DNA of 64,000 nt from DASTCZ01 sp963704455 (GCA_963704455.1 OY969905.1:4278001-4342000), one strand, 5' to 3'; shown: positions 9,418-18,442, counted from the first letter of the stretch. Translations and numbers: made by a program. The notes: generated from the letters alone by a model not told the origin.

Positions 9418-9494
9418 CCCATCAAGATCAGGAAGGGCGGATGCGGCGGCCCTACCCTCCTCGCGTGCCGTCAGGCACGAAGAAGTGAGTTTCC

Positions 9495-10241
9495 ATGAAC
9501 AGCAGTTTCCGAAGTGCTCTCGCGATTGCGATTTCAATCGTGCTTGCCTCTACCATCGGCTCCTGGGCTTTCCTGAGCGGTAAAAAACTCAATCAAACAA
9601 TCGAGGTCACCGGCTCCGCGAAAAAGCGCATTAAGTCGGACCTCATCATCTGGCAGGTTTCCGTGGAAACGGAATCCGCCAGTCTTCCTGAAGCTTACAC
9701 AAAACTCATCCGCGATGTGGACAAGACAAAAGCCTTTCTCGTCTCTCACGGCGTCCCGGAAAACGTCATCGCCATCTCCGCCGTTGACACCACTCCGATT
9801 CGGCCCCCTTCGCGTCCAAATTATTCAGAGAACGGCCCGCAACAAACTTTTGCCGGCGCCGTGTTGGGCTACCATCTGAAGCAATCGCTTTCGGTTCGCT
9901 CTTCCGAAGTGGACAAGATCACCGCCGTCTCGCGCCAGGTCACCGAGCTCGTCAACCAGGGTCTTCTTCTCACCTCGGAAGCGCCCGAATATCTCTACAC
10001 GCATCTCGCCGAAACGAAAGTCGAAATCCTCGCCTCCGCCGCGCGCGACGCCAAGGAGCGCGCCCAGCAAATCGCTTCCAGCACTGGCAGTCGCATCGGC
10101 GAAATCAGGGAAGCCAGCATGGGCGTTCTCCAAATCACCGCCGCCGATTCGGTGGATGTCTCTGGCATGGGCGAAAATGACACCAAGTCTCTTGACAAGG
10201 ACATCACCGCCGTCGTTCACGTCACCTTTGCGATTGATTAA
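9495..10241 (+). CDS. SIMPL-domain (DUF541) exported protein
   Basis: A 248-residue protein with an N-terminal membrane or signal segment (SALAIAISIVLASTIGSWAFL). The SIMPL/DUF541 fold follows: IEVTGSAKKRIKSDLIIWQVSVETES at about residues 35-60, GYHLKQSLSVRSSEVDKITAVSRQVTELVNQG in the middle, and ARDAKERAQQIASSTGSRIGEIREAS near the end. Length matches bacterial DUF541 proteins, which are periplasmic or membrane-anchored and of uncertain function. It is followed by a terminator hairpin that belongs to a duplicated TonB gene fragment pointing toward it. Confidence 0.85.
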   Translation: MNSSFRSALAIAISIVLASTIGSWAFLSGKKLNQTIEVTGSAKKRIKSDLIIWQVSVETESASLPEAYTKLIRDVDKTKAFLVSHGVPENVIAISAVDTTPIRPPSRPNYSENGPQQTFAGAVLGYHLKQSLSVRSSEVDKITAVSRQVTELVNQGLLLTSEAPEYLYTHLAETKVEILASAARDAKERAQQIASSTGSRIGEIREASMGVLQITAADSVDVSGMGENDTKSLDKDITAVVHVTFAID

Positions 10242-10268
10242 ATTGCAGTCCGCGCCTTCGCAAAAAAA

Positions 10269-10298
10269 GGAGCCCCGAGAAAACTTCCTCGGGGCTCC
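10269..10298 (-). terminator. Duplicated intrinsic terminator (left copy)
   Basis: An 11-bp perfect stem, GGAGCCCCGAG/CTCGGGGCTCC, with an 8-base loop. Read on the minus strand it is followed by a run of seven T, so it is a Rho-independent terminator for leftward transcription. It may also protect against read-through from the SIMPL gene arriving from the left. Confidence 0.8.
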
Positions 10299-10328
10299 GC
10301 TATGATTCCCAAAATGAATTCGCGTGTG

Positions 10329-10397
10329 TTACTTCTTCGGGTTAAACATCAGCCTCACAACTATCTGCGATGTCACCGGTTTTCCATTCAGCAGCGC
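10329..10397 (-). pseudogene. 3'-terminal fragment of the TonB-like gene
   Basis: This encodes only the last 22 residues and stop of the protein encoded at 14254-16332 (ending SQIVVRLMFNPKK). It has no start codon or upstream coding region. It is the relic left at one end of the 134-bp duplication and marks the ancestral junction between the SIMPL gene and the TonB-like gene. Confidence 0.85.
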
Positions 10398-10497
10398 TGA
10401 ATCCTCGCGCGATTGTCAGAAGAACGGTTCGTTCCCATTCTCCTCTTGCGATTTATGATTTTCGGCATATGATCTCCGAGATACGTAGGCCAATCAG

Positions 10498-12366
10498 ATG
10501 AAGCGCCTCGCTACTCTTGCGCTCGGGGTCATTGCCTTGCTTGCGCCATCCACTGCGCGAGCGCAGGACCGGTTTGCCATCACTCGCGTGGGTCTCAATG
10601 ATTTCTACTCCAATGGTTCTATTATTCCCGTTGGCGTCCACATCCCTGCATCCTCACAGGCGCAAATCGTGCATCTGGACCTCTCGATTGACACCTACCA
10701 GGACATGTATCAAATCAGGTACGGCGTCAACCGCCCCTATGACGGTGCGAAAATCCTTGTGCGCTCCGACCATTTCTCAAAACTGCTAAGTCTTCGCGCT
10801 AATGAGCCGTTAGATCTTGACCTGCCGCTATATTTCTTTGACAGCCGGAACAGCACTATTCGCGTGACCGCCTCAGATGATTTAGGTCATCGAATCGGTC
10901 AGGCGACTCGGTCGAGGGATTCCCTTACCAGCATGCAGGGCATCGACAAACTGATCGCCATCTATTGCCTGAATGACAATCAGTGTCAGGATGTTCAGAA
11001 GCAACTCCCTCTTCCGGGGACGGAATTTGCAATTGATCAAAAGGATCCAACGGTAAAGATGAGGCTGAACTTCGCGATACTGAATCGCCCGGAGACTCAT
11101 TCCTGGGTTTACTCTGCCGCCTCAACAGTTCTGGTTGCCGGCCCGGTTTCTGGTCTGTCGCCTGATCAGCGAATGGCATTTGAGGATTATGCGCGGAACG
11201 GTGGGGAATTGATCTTGCTTGAAGACCTGGCTAGAGATCCTTCATTCATGGCTGCCTATCGGAATGGCGCGCCCTCTGGAAATTCTATTAGAGTAGGTAA
11301 GGGCGAATTGATTCGCATGCAGGAGTTGGGCAACCAGTCTTTGAAAAAGTATTTGACCACCTTAACCCGCGCCGCCAAGAACAATCAACTCTTTGACAGT
11401 TCATATGATGGCTTTGGGTATTCCACACTCCTTTCTCGCGTTGGCGTTTCGTTTGAATTCCCGTCGTTCCGCTGGATGCTAATTGGATTTGGCGCTTACA
11501 TTCTTTTCGCCGGCCTTCTCAACTTCGCTCTCCTCCGCCGGATTGACCACCTCGAGTGGGGATGGATTACGACTTCCATCACTGCCGTTGTATTTGCCGC
11601 CGGACTATATTTCTTTAGCTCTTCCCACCGTCCCAAGACATACATTCTGGATGATGTCGCCATCTACACGATGGACCAGCACAGCGGTATTGCCGCGGCT
11701 GATTACATGCTCCGAATCTCATCCCCCACCAGGTCCGATTTCAACGTCACTGTTTCGGACAATGCCATGCTCGATTCCTTGAATGGTTGTTTCTCGAACT
11801 CCGAGGCCGGGTCCTCTGATCTTTACGTCAGTTATGAAATCACTGACCGTCATGTCATGGAAGGGGGATGCAATCTCGATCTGGGCCCGCCAACGACCTT
11901 CCATTCCTCGTTGTTGCGCTGGTCTTATGAAGATTTAGATTTCAGTGCAACCAGGGAATTTGCGGGATCCGTAATCTGGATTTCGCCCACACGATTGAAG
12001 AACAACACCGGCCAAACATTTCGCGAAGCGGTTGTCTTCAACCAATTGGAAAACAAGAGATACCGCATCTCCAATCTTCCTCCGGGTGGAGAAGTGGATC
12101 TTTCGGAAATCGTCCCCGCGGAAATCAGAAAGGAAGACAAGTCTGGAGGGCTCATCGATCCAACTGCATTTCTAATGCTCCGTGCACCCAAGAAAAAAGG
12201 CCCGCTCTCCCTCGATGAATTGCCCGCGCCATATCTCAGGCGTTTACCCACCGGCCGCGTGTTTGTCGGTCTGACGGAAACCCCTGTGCTCAATGCAAGC
12301 CTTTCGGTCCCAGGCGCGCAGCAACGTAACTTGGCGCTTATAGTGGTGAGCCTCGACAATCAATGA
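10498..12366 (+). CDS. Large membrane-anchored exported protein of an ABC exporter operon
   Basis: A 622-residue protein with signal peptide MKRLATLALGVIALLAPSTARAQ. A periplasmic region follows, rich in beta-type sequence (NDFYSNGSIIPVGVHI). A DUF4350/GATase-like stretch, STVLVAGPVSGLSPDQRMAFEDYARNGGELILLE, sits at about residues 210-245. Two transmembrane helices (RWMLIGFGAYILFAGLLNFALL and ITAVVFAAGLYFFSSS) lie around 325-375, and a second extracytoplasmic domain ends the protein. It overlaps the following ABC ATPase start by four bases (ATGA), showing translational coupling. Similar proteins accompany gliding-type or Nat-type ABC exporters, but its own role is unknown. It is the first gene inside the repeat-flanked module. 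Confidence 0.65.
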   Translation: MKRLATLALGVIALLAPSTARAQDRFAITRVGLNDFYSNGSIIPVGVHIPASSQAQIVHLDLSIDTYQDMYQIRYGVNRPYDGAKILVRSDHFSKLLSLRANEPLDLDLPLYFFDSRNSTIRVTASDDLGHRIGQATRSRDSLTSMQGIDKLIAIYCLNDNQCQDVQKQLPLPGTEFAIDQKDPTVKMRLNFAILNRPETHSWVYSAASTVLVAGPVSGLSPDQRMAFEDYARNGGELILLEDLARDPSFMAAYRNGAPSGNSIRVGKGELIRMQELGNQSLKKYLTTLTRAAKNNQLFDSSYDGFGYSTLLSRVGVSFEFPSFRWMLIGFGAYILFAGLLNFALLRRIDHLEWGWITTSITAVVFAAGLYFFSSSHRPKTYILDDVAIYTMDQHSGIAAADYMLRISSPTRSDFNVTVSDNAMLDSLNGCFSNSEAGSSDLYVSYEITDRHVMEGGCNLDLGPPTTFHSSLLRWSYEDLDFSATREFAGSVIWISPTRLKNNTGQTFREAVVFNQLENKRYRISNLPPGGEVDLSEIVPAEIRKEDKSGGLIDPTAFLMLRAPKKKGPLSLDELPAPYLRRLPTGRVFVGLTETPVLNASLSVPGAQQRNLALIVVSLDNQ

Positions 12367-13322
12367 TCGAGATCAGTCAAATCCGGAAAAGTTACAAAAA
12401 CACGAAAGCGCTCGACGGTTTCAATCTCCAGGTGGCCGAGGGCGAACTCATCGGTCTGGTGGGTCCGAACGGGGCAGGCAAAACCACTCTCATCAAAATC
12501 CTCGCCACGCTGATTCGCTCCGATGAAGGCGTCGCGCGCATCGCGGGAATCGATGTGTCCCGCGCAAAGGATTCAACCAAGCGTATCGTCGGCTACATGC
12601 CCGATCAGCCTGGCCTCTATCAGGACATGCGTGTCCGTGAATTCCTCGAATTCTTTGCCGATGCTTTTCAGCTTCGCGGGAGCGCGCGCCTCGCCGCCGT
12701 CGATCTCGCTCTCGAGCGCTCTGGGCTTTCCTCCCGCAGCCGCGCATTCGTTGAGGAACTTTCGTTCGGAATGCGCCAGCGTCTTTTGATGGCAAAGACT
12801 CTCTTGCACCAACCCAAAGTCCTCTTGCTTGATGAACCAGCCACTGGGCTTGATCCCCTTGCCCGGATTGATCTCCGCCATCAACTGCAGCAGCTCAGCG
12901 CCCAAGGAATGACCATACTTGTCTCTTCGCACATTCTTAGCGACCTCGAGGACATTTGCTCACGCGTCGCCCTCATTTCCTCCGGAAGGAATGCCACCGA
13001 CGAGCAGGGACGAAGCGTCCTCGACCTTCGAGCTAAAACGCGTGATTCCGGGCCGAGGTCCCGAATGTATGAACTGGAAATTCTCGGCAATGCGGAAGCC
13101 GCTTCGCGGGCTGCGGCTGAATTATCCGGAGTGCGCGTCCTTCATATTGCGTCTCCTCGAGTTGTGGTCGAAATCTCCGGCGACGATGTTGCAGTCGCGA
13201 ATCTGTTGCACCACCTCATCACCTTTGGGGTTCAAGTGGTGAAATTCAGTCCGTCTGAAGCCAGCTTGGAAGACCGTTATCGCCGGATCTTCGGCAAGGG
13301 AGTGGAAAGCAATCCGTCATGA
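12363..13322 (+). CDS. ABC transporter ATP-binding protein
   Basis: A 319-residue ABC ATPase. The Walker A GPNGAGKTT is at about residues 34-42. The signature is the variant LSFGMRQRL, and Walker B with D-loop is LLLDEPATGLDP. The switch histidine appears in ILVSSHILSDLED. The roughly 100-residue C-terminal extension after the ATPase core is typical of exporters of the CcmA/DrrA/NatA class. The start overlaps the preceding gene (ATGA) and the permease gene follows 30 bases after the stop. Together they would form an exporter; the cargo is not evident. Confidence 0.92.
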   Translation: MIEISQIRKSYKNTKALDGFNLQVAEGELIGLVGPNGAGKTTLIKILATLIRSDEGVARIAGIDVSRAKDSTKRIVGYMPDQPGLYQDMRVREFLEFFADAFQLRGSARLAAVDLALERSGLSSRSRAFVEELSFGMRQRLLMAKTLLHQPKVLLLDEPATGLDPLARIDLRHQLQQLSAQGMTILVSSHILSDLEDICSRVALISSGRNATDEQGRSVLDLRAKTRDSGPRSRMYELEILGNAEAASRAAAELSGVRVLHIASPRVVVEISGDDVAVANLLHHLITFGVQVVKFSPSEASLEDRYRRIFGKGVESNPS

Positions 13323-13352
13323 GGCTCTTATGATTCCCATCAAGGATCACTC

Positions 13353-14147
13353 ATGAATCCAATGATCCGCAAGGAATTGTTCCAGCGAATGCGGGAGCGC
13401 AAGGGCTGGATCCTGCCGTCGCTTTATCTTCTCGTGTTGGCAGCGGTTGTTTGTCTGGTCTATCATCTCGATACCGCGATGGGTTCCGCCGAACCCCAGG
13501 GCTCTACCATCGGTGTATCAGTTTTCGTAGCTTCCACTTTTACGCAGCTCGGTGTCCTTCTCCTTCTCGCTCCCATTTTTGGGGCAGGGAGCATCGCAAT
13601 TGAGAAGGAGCAACATACCCTTGGGGGTTTGCTTACGTCTATGCTCAGCCCCGCGCAAATTTGGTGGGGCAAATTTGTCTCTTCACTTCTCTACAATCTG
13701 CTCCTTCTCGTCACGGCGCTCCCTATCTTGAGTGTTGCTTTCGCTTTTGGCGGCATTGGTTTGTGGGAACTCAGCATCATGGCACTGACAACGGTTATCA
13801 TTCTGGCCACGATCACAGCTGTCAGCCTTTTTTGGTCATCTGCCTTTCGCAGGAGCGTTCATGCCACCGCGGTCAGTTACGTCACCGTGATCGTGCTTTC
13901 CGCGGTCACTTTGATTATTTTTTTCGTGGCTTATTCAATTTCGGGTAAACCTGAATGGCTGCTTTTGCCCGCTTACGTCAAGGCCCCTCTGTATGCAAAT
14001 CCAGGTTTCTTCATGCTCATGGCGTTTGCATCCCCTCGTAACCTGTACCCGCACTGGGTTGTGTGCCTGCTCGTTTTTTTGACGATCGGAGGAGCAAGCG
14101 TTTTCTTCGCCATCCGGAATCTGCGGCGGAGCGGGAATGTCGTTTGA
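13353..14147 (+). CDS. ABC-2-type transporter permease
   Basis: A 264-residue polytopic membrane protein with six hydrophobic segments. It starts with the motif MNPMIRKELFQRMRERKGWI that precedes the first helix in ABC-2 permeases. It contains GSIAIEKEQHTLGGLLTSMLSPAQIWWGKF, the conserved cytoplasmic E-x-x-x-T-L-x-x-L-L-x-x-P segment of the ABC-2/GldF family. It is the third gene of the operon and the last inside the 134-bp repeats. It likely forms a homodimeric channel with the adjacent ATPase. Confidence 0.85.
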   Translation: MNPMIRKELFQRMRERKGWILPSLYLLVLAAVVCLVYHLDTAMGSAEPQGSTIGVSVFVASTFTQLGVLLLLAPIFGAGSIAIEKEQHTLGGLLTSMLSPAQIWWGKFVSSLLYNLLLLVTALPILSVAFAFGGIGLWELSIMALTTVIILATITAVSLFWSSAFRRSVHATAVSYVTVIVLSAVTLIIFFVAYSISGKPEWLLLPAYVKAPLYANPGFFMLMAFASPRNLYPHWVVCLLVFLTIGGASVFFAIRNLRRSGNVV

Positions 14148-14188
14148 TTGTCGGTATACGCTTTTTCAAACCCTGCGCCCTCGCCCAT

Positions 14189-14322
14189 AAAAAGGAGCCC
14201 CGAGAAAACTTCCTCGGGGCTCCGCTATGATTCCCAAAATGAATTCGCGTCTGTTACTTCTTCGGGTTAAACATCAGCCTCACAACTATCTGCGATGTCA
14301 CCGGTTTTCCATTCAGCAGCGC
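14189..14322. repeat. Right copy of 134-bp direct repeat
   Basis: The parental copy of the repeat at 10264-10397. It holds the terminator and the C-terminal codons of the intact TonB-like gene. The copies differ at one base (14251 is C, 10326 is G), which lies in the 3' untranslated part. Confidence 0.95.
14194..14223 (-). terminator. Terminator of the TonB-like gene (right copy)
   Basis: The same 11-bp GC-rich stem as at 10269, followed on the minus strand by five T. It lies 30 bases after the stop codon of the TonB-like gene. It also lies 46 bases after the ABC permease stop on the other strand, so it may work for both. Confidence 0.8.
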
Positions 14323-16332
14323 GGGCTGGTATCTCCACTGGCTCACCGCCGTGATCGCCGCTTCGCGCAACGTCGGCGGCCCTGAAGTCGCCTTGGCGCC
14401 GACTACCTTGCCAAGTTCGTTCACAGTCGCAGTCACCATCACTTCACCGTAATCTCCTCGCACCGTCGCCGCCTTCGGATAAACCGGCATCACTGAGGAA
14501 ATCAATTTCGCATCCTTCATAGCGCTTATAACTGATCCACCTCCCGGCGAGGGCGGGGGCGCGACCGGCATCGAGCTGGAAATAATAGACGCCATCCCCG
14601 GCGCATTCGCATTTGCACCGGTTGGCGGCGCCGCGGTTCCCAAATCCGGCGCGGAAACCGTATTCTGCGTTGTGTTTCGCGATGGCGCCTGCGGCGCCGC
14701 AATATTCATGGGCAACGCATTCGGCTGTCGCGCGTTCACCTCGATTGGTTGCAGGTTGTTGCCATTGTTGATTGTTGCTCCATTGTTCGTGTTCTTGACG
14801 CTCGGATTATTTTGCGCGGGATTGTTTTTCGCGGACTTGTCCCGCGCGGAATTATTCTGCTGTCGCGTACTCGGCGTCTGCGCCCCCGCCGCGCTCACCG
14901 GCGCTGGCTGCGGATTTGATGCCGCTGCGTTCGGCGCAATTGGAATTTGCGTCACACTCGCCCCGGAAACAGTCGCGGCAGAATTACCCGGCGCATTCCC
15001 GGAAACGCTCAGCGTCGCGCTCGCTCTGTGTGACTTCGCATACCAGAAATACGATCCCACTCCCGCGGCTACCACGATCGCTGCCGCCGCCACCAGGATC
15101 ATCCGGTTCTTTCCAGACCGGCTGCGCTCCGCGGCCTTCGCCGATAGCAATTGATTGCCAAAGTCCGGCGCGGCGCCCAAATCCGATAGCACCGTCTGCT
15201 CTTCCGTTGCCACTCCACTCGCTCCCCGCGAATCCGATGTCGGCGCGGAAATAGTTGCCTCTGAAGTCTTCAGCGTGCGGCTTCGTTCCGCTTGTGTCCC
15301 GGTTTGGGTGCCGAATTGCGAGCGCTGTTTCGTCTGGGCCATCAATTCTGCGTCGCTCGGAGCAACCGCATCCGCCAGCGCAATGGGTGCCGATTCTCTC
15401 GTCGTCTTCTGCGCGCGTTGCTCGCTCCGCGCCACACTTTGGGGAACAACTTGCGGCATTGCCGGTGCATTTGTCTGTGTGTTGCCCGGCGCATTGCTCG
15501 TCGAATTCGCTGGTGCGCTCACAGGCGGTGCTGCATTCCGATTCGCGGGAGGCATCGCTGTCCTCGGCGCAGGCGGCGCAGCCGCAATGTGCGCGGGAGG
15601 CGCAACCTGCGCTTGTGTCGGCCGTGTTTCAGAAACCGGCGCTGGCTGCGTCTCCACCACCGGCTTCGCAGCCGGCTCTTTCTTCTCGGCCGCGGGCTTC
15701 GCGCTCTCACTCACCGCAGGCCTCTTCGCCGTCTCCCGCAGATTCGCGAATGACGCCGCTATCGCCCGGTTCAGTTCCAGCGTAGTCTCCGGAGTCAGTT
15801 TCTTCGGCGCATTCATCGGTGATGCGGGCGTTACACTGCTCGCGGAGGTTTCCGCTGACGCCGCCGGTGTCCCCATTGCAACCGGCGCAACAGGCGCCAT
15901 AGTTCCAATCGCAGCTTCCTCATTAGCCGGCGTTTCCGCTAGCACGGGCCGCGGCGCAATCGACTCGCCCGGAAAACTGATGCCCCAGAATCCAGGCGCT
16001 GCCTGCGAGAACTCAACCTCCACGTACCCCTTCGCTGACGCCCCCGGTTTCGAGCTGATCACCCGGCACGCCACTTCCTGCTTCACTCGCATGTTCTGCA
16101 CGATTACGATCTGCCCTTGCACCACGATTTCCGATAGCCGCAGCACCGCGCCATGCGGGAACACAATCACCGTCCGCGTCTCCTCCATGAATGGCGCCGA
16201 CGGGTGCGTGTTTCGCGACCCTTGCACCGTCACGGGGATTTCGATGCACAGAGTCTGCAGCCGCTGCGTTTCGCCCGGCTTCCGCATGGGCGTCAATTGG
16301 GAGATGGGAGGATCAACCGTATTCGTGCTCAT
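14254..16332 (-). CDS. TonB-family protein with N-terminal PilZ-like domain
   Basis: A 692-residue protein with an unusual order. Residues about 20-125 form a PilZ-like cytoplasmic domain (IEIPVTVQG, TRTVIVFPHGAVLRLSEIVVQGQIVIVQN, CRVISS). A long Ala/Pro-rich linker follows. A single transmembrane helix MILVAAAAIVVAAGVGSYFWYA lies at 411-432. An Asn/Pro/Ala-rich periplasmic spacer comes next, and finally a TonB C-terminal domain at about 610-692 (MPVYPKAATVRGDYGEVMVTATVNELGKV, AITAVSQWRYQPALLNGKPV). The TonB domain would contact outer-membrane receptors. The PilZ-like domain lacks the canonical RxxxR...DxSxxG residues, so binding of cyclic di-GMP is doubtful. No exbB/exbD is nearby. Its 3' end was copied to 10329-10397. 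Confidence 0.8.
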   Translation of the reverse strand: MSTNTVDPPISQLTPMRKPGETQRLQTLCIEIPVTVQGSRNTHPSAPFMEETRTVIVFPHGAVLRLSEIVVQGQIVIVQNMRVKQEVACRVISSKPGASAKGYVEVEFSQAAPGFWGISFPGESIAPRPVLAETPANEEAAIGTMAPVAPVAMGTPAASAETSASSVTPASPMNAPKKLTPETTLELNRAIAASFANLRETAKRPAVSESAKPAAEKKEPAAKPVVETQPAPVSETRPTQAQVAPPAHIAAAPPAPRTAMPPANRNAAPPVSAPANSTSNAPGNTQTNAPAMPQVVPQSVARSEQRAQKTTRESAPIALADAVAPSDAELMAQTKQRSQFGTQTGTQAERSRTLKTSEATISAPTSDSRGASGVATEEQTVLSDLGAAPDFGNQLLSAKAAERSRSGKNRMILVAAAAIVVAAGVGSYFWYAKSHRASATLSVSGNAPGNSAATVSGASVTQIPIAPNAAASNPQPAPVSAAGAQTPSTRQQNNSARDKSAKNNPAQNNPSVKNTNNGATINNGNNLQPIEVNARQPNALPMNIAAPQAPSRNTTQNTVSAPDLGTAAPPTGANANAPGMASIISSSMPVAPPPSPGGGSVISAMKDAKLISSVMPVYPKAATVRGDYGEVMVTATVNELGKVVGAKATSGPPTLREAAITAVSQWRYQPALLNGKPVTSQIVVRLMFNPKK

Positions 16333-16724
16333 GAGCTTTCTCTTTCTGCGGACACTCGCGGCGAAATCTCAAACTCGAATTCTCGGAATCGATTTCCCTC
16401 AAATGACACGGCGCGTCGGACGCGCGCACGCGGCTCGGCCCTAAAATTGCCTTACCTATAGTTGATTTTCAGACGTGAAGGAGGGCCAAGCTATAGTACC
16501 GACGTACTGTCTAGTCCACAATTGTGCAACTCTGGTACACCAACCTGCCTTTCGCTATCTAGTCTTGGTTATTTCGGGTGAATGTAGGTTTTCATCGGGG
16601 ATATCTTCGCCGCTTCGTTCCGCTTTTCTTCGGTTTTCCGTCGGGTTTCTGTGCTCTCCGCGCCGCCCGCGGTGCCGGACCTTTTCGTTAGATTCATCAC
16701 TTCAACTTTGTCGCCCCTCCACTA

Positions 16725-17876
16725 TCAAAAATGTTCTTTCTCCTCGCCATCCTCCAACACCCGCGCATCCCTTTCCCCTGAAATCCGCGCCCACGCGCTG
16801 GTCCTCCAATTATCTTTCGGTTTCGCGTCCAAACTCCACGGCGCAACGTACATCAGCAATCGGTCCGACAGCGAAGCAATGTACGGCTCGTACATCGCGC
16901 GCAATTCCGTAAGCGTCTGCACATTTTCCTGCGAGCACTTCGGCACGCCCGCCGCCTCCGCAATCTTCAGCAGTTTTCCCAGCTCGCCCTCGCGCAATCT
17001 CGGTTCCTTCGGAGCCTTCGGCGCGCATTTCAGGACCTGCGCCAAATCCACAACCGCGTGCCGCGAAATCGCAAACGTCATCTTCGCCTGCCACCTCAGC
17101 GCCCCTTGCCCAAACGCCACCAGCACCGCCGACACATCCAGCATCGTCGCCAGCGCCGCCAGCCACGATTGGTTGTTGTGCTGCGACCGGAAGTAGCACA
17201 GCACGGGATAGGACATGTGACTTTCCATCAACTCCGCCGCCCAGCTTTCCCAATCCCGCAAATATTGTTCCAGCGCCAGCACGCTTTGCGGCTGCGTATG
17301 CCGCCTCAACAATTCCGCCGCGGTCGGCGGCGACCCCGCGCGCGCGTCCAACAATGAAATGTTCACCTCGCGCCGCGAAAACGCGCCATACAACACCGGC
17401 AAATAACTGATCGCCAGCGCTAGGAATCCGAACCCGAGCCCCGCCTCAATCACCGTCACAAACCGCGCAATCGAAGTTCGCGGCGTCACATCGCCCAGCC
17501 CCAGCGTGAAAAATGTCGTCCCGCTCATATAGAGGTCCGACCAGAATCCCGGTCGTTCCCCCGGCATCCCTCCAACGTTAATTGCCGACCCCGTTGCCAA
17601 ATGCAGAAGCGCGAAACTCAAAATCAGCCCCGCCGCCCAAACTCCAAAGAGCAGCAACAGCGACAGCGGCCCGAAATAACTCAGGAACGCTTCCCGTCGG
17701 TTGCCCGGCTTCATGCTGCTCGCCACCGCCCGCCACGGTCTCCACGTTGACATGTAAAACAATCGTGCGACGCGAAATCGCCGCGTCACCCTCCGCGGCA
17801 AAATGATCGTCTCGAACACATCCCAAAGGATGATCGCGAGCAGCAATATGGCAATCCCCGCAAGCAAACCCGACAC
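16725..17876 (-). CDS. Two-pore-helix ion-channel-family protein with variant TLGLGD filter
   Basis: A 383-residue membrane protein. An N-terminal helix (GLLAGIAILLLAIILWDVF) is followed by a transmembrane segment at about 65-92 (FGPLSLLLLFGVWAAGLILSFALL). A pore loop YMSGTTFFTLGLGDVTP sits at about 113-130, and an inner helix near 138-162 (EAGLGFGFLALAISYLPVLYG). The arrangement is that of bacterial K+ channels (TM-P-TM), but the selectivity filter reads TLGLGD instead of TVGYGD. The C-terminal ~220 residues are not an RCK/TrkA domain and are not recognised. Likely a potassium or nonselective cation channel in the inner membrane; conductance is inferred. Confidence 0.75.
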   Translation of the reverse strand: MSGLLAGIAILLLAIILWDVFETIILPRRVTRRFRVARLFYMSTWRPWRAVASSMKPGNRREAFLSYFGPLSLLLLFGVWAAGLILSFALLHLATGSAINVGGMPGERPGFWSDLYMSGTTFFTLGLGDVTPRTSIARFVTVIEAGLGFGFLALAISYLPVLYGAFSRREVNISLLDARAGSPPTAAELLRRHTQPQSVLALEQYLRDWESWAAELMESHMSYPVLCYFRSQHNNQSWLAALATMLDVSAVLVAFGQGALRWQAKMTFAISRHAVVDLAQVLKCAPKAPKEPRLREGELGKLLKIAEAAGVPKCSQENVQTLTELRAMYEPYIASLSDRLLMYVAPWSLDAKPKDNWRTSAWARISGERDARVLEDGEEKEHF

Positions 17877-17896
17877 TCTCTTCTCCTCCTTATTTC

Positions 17897-18349
17897 TTAC
17901 CGCCGCGCCTCAAAAAATTCCCGCAACGCCTCCGCGCACTCCTCCGCCATCACTCCCGCCACCACTTCCACCCGGTGATTCGTCACTGGATTCTCCAGCA
18001 CTCCCAGCGACGACCGCACCGCGCCGCCCTTCGGCTCCGCGCATCCATACACCAGCCGCGCCACGCGCGCCTGTATCAACGCCCCCGCGCACATCGCGCA
18101 CGGCTCCACCGTCACGTAAACCGTCGCCCCCACCAATCTGTAATTCCCAATCACGCGCGCCGCTTCGCGCAGCGCCACCATCTCCGCGTGCGCAGTCGGA
18201 TCGCAATCCGCAATCGTGCGGTTGCCCCCGCGCGCCACAACTCGTCCTTCATGCACCACCAACGCGCCCACTGGCACCTCGCCGCGCTCCGCCGCCGCGC
18301 GCGCCTCCGCCAGCGCCTCGCGCATCATCGCCGCATCCGCCGCGTTCAT
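17897..18349 (-). CDS. tadA: tRNA-specific adenosine deaminase TadA
   Basis: A 150-residue zinc deaminase that converts A34 to inosine in tRNA-Arg(ACG). The active site is visible as HAE (in DPTAHAEMVAL), with His ligand and catalytic Glu. PCAMCAGALIQARVARLVYG carries the two Cys ligands. The start at 18349 (MNAADAAMM) is chosen because it matches the family N-terminus; an in-frame start at 18436 would add 29 residues without homology. The minus-strand neighbour upstream is the GNAT gene, and the ion channel gene follows 21 bases after the stop. Confidence 0.93.
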   Translation of the reverse strand: MNAADAAMMREALAEARAAAERGEVPVGALVVHEGRVVARGGNRTIADCDPTAHAEMVALREAARVIGNYRLVGATVYVTVEPCAMCAGALIQARVARLVYGCAEPKGGAVRSSLGVLENPVTNHRVEVVAGVMAEECAEALREFFEARR

Positions 18350-18442
18350 CCCGCCTTCTATTCTTTCGACTCCATTCACGCGCGTGCCCCGCTCATCCCG
18401 CGAGCATAGCAGGAACCCGGCATCAGCAAAACCCACGTGTAG

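Larger units (their letters stand above)
10264..10397. repeat. Left copy of 134-bp direct repeat
   Basis: This segment is identical to 14189-14322 at 133 of 134 positions (the single difference is at 10326 versus 14251), in the same orientation and 3925 bases apart. It contains a terminator hairpin plus the last 23 codons, including the stop, of the TonB-like gene whose intact copy ends at 14254. The match stops abruptly at 10397, after which the sequence is unrelated. The three-gene ABC module lies between the copies. Confidence 0.95.

Noticed and set aside
15155..16444. 429-codon plus-strand frame antisense to the PilZ-TonB gene
   Set aside because: The translated sequence is Ala/Gly/Ser/Cys low-complexity mirroring the linker of the real gene.
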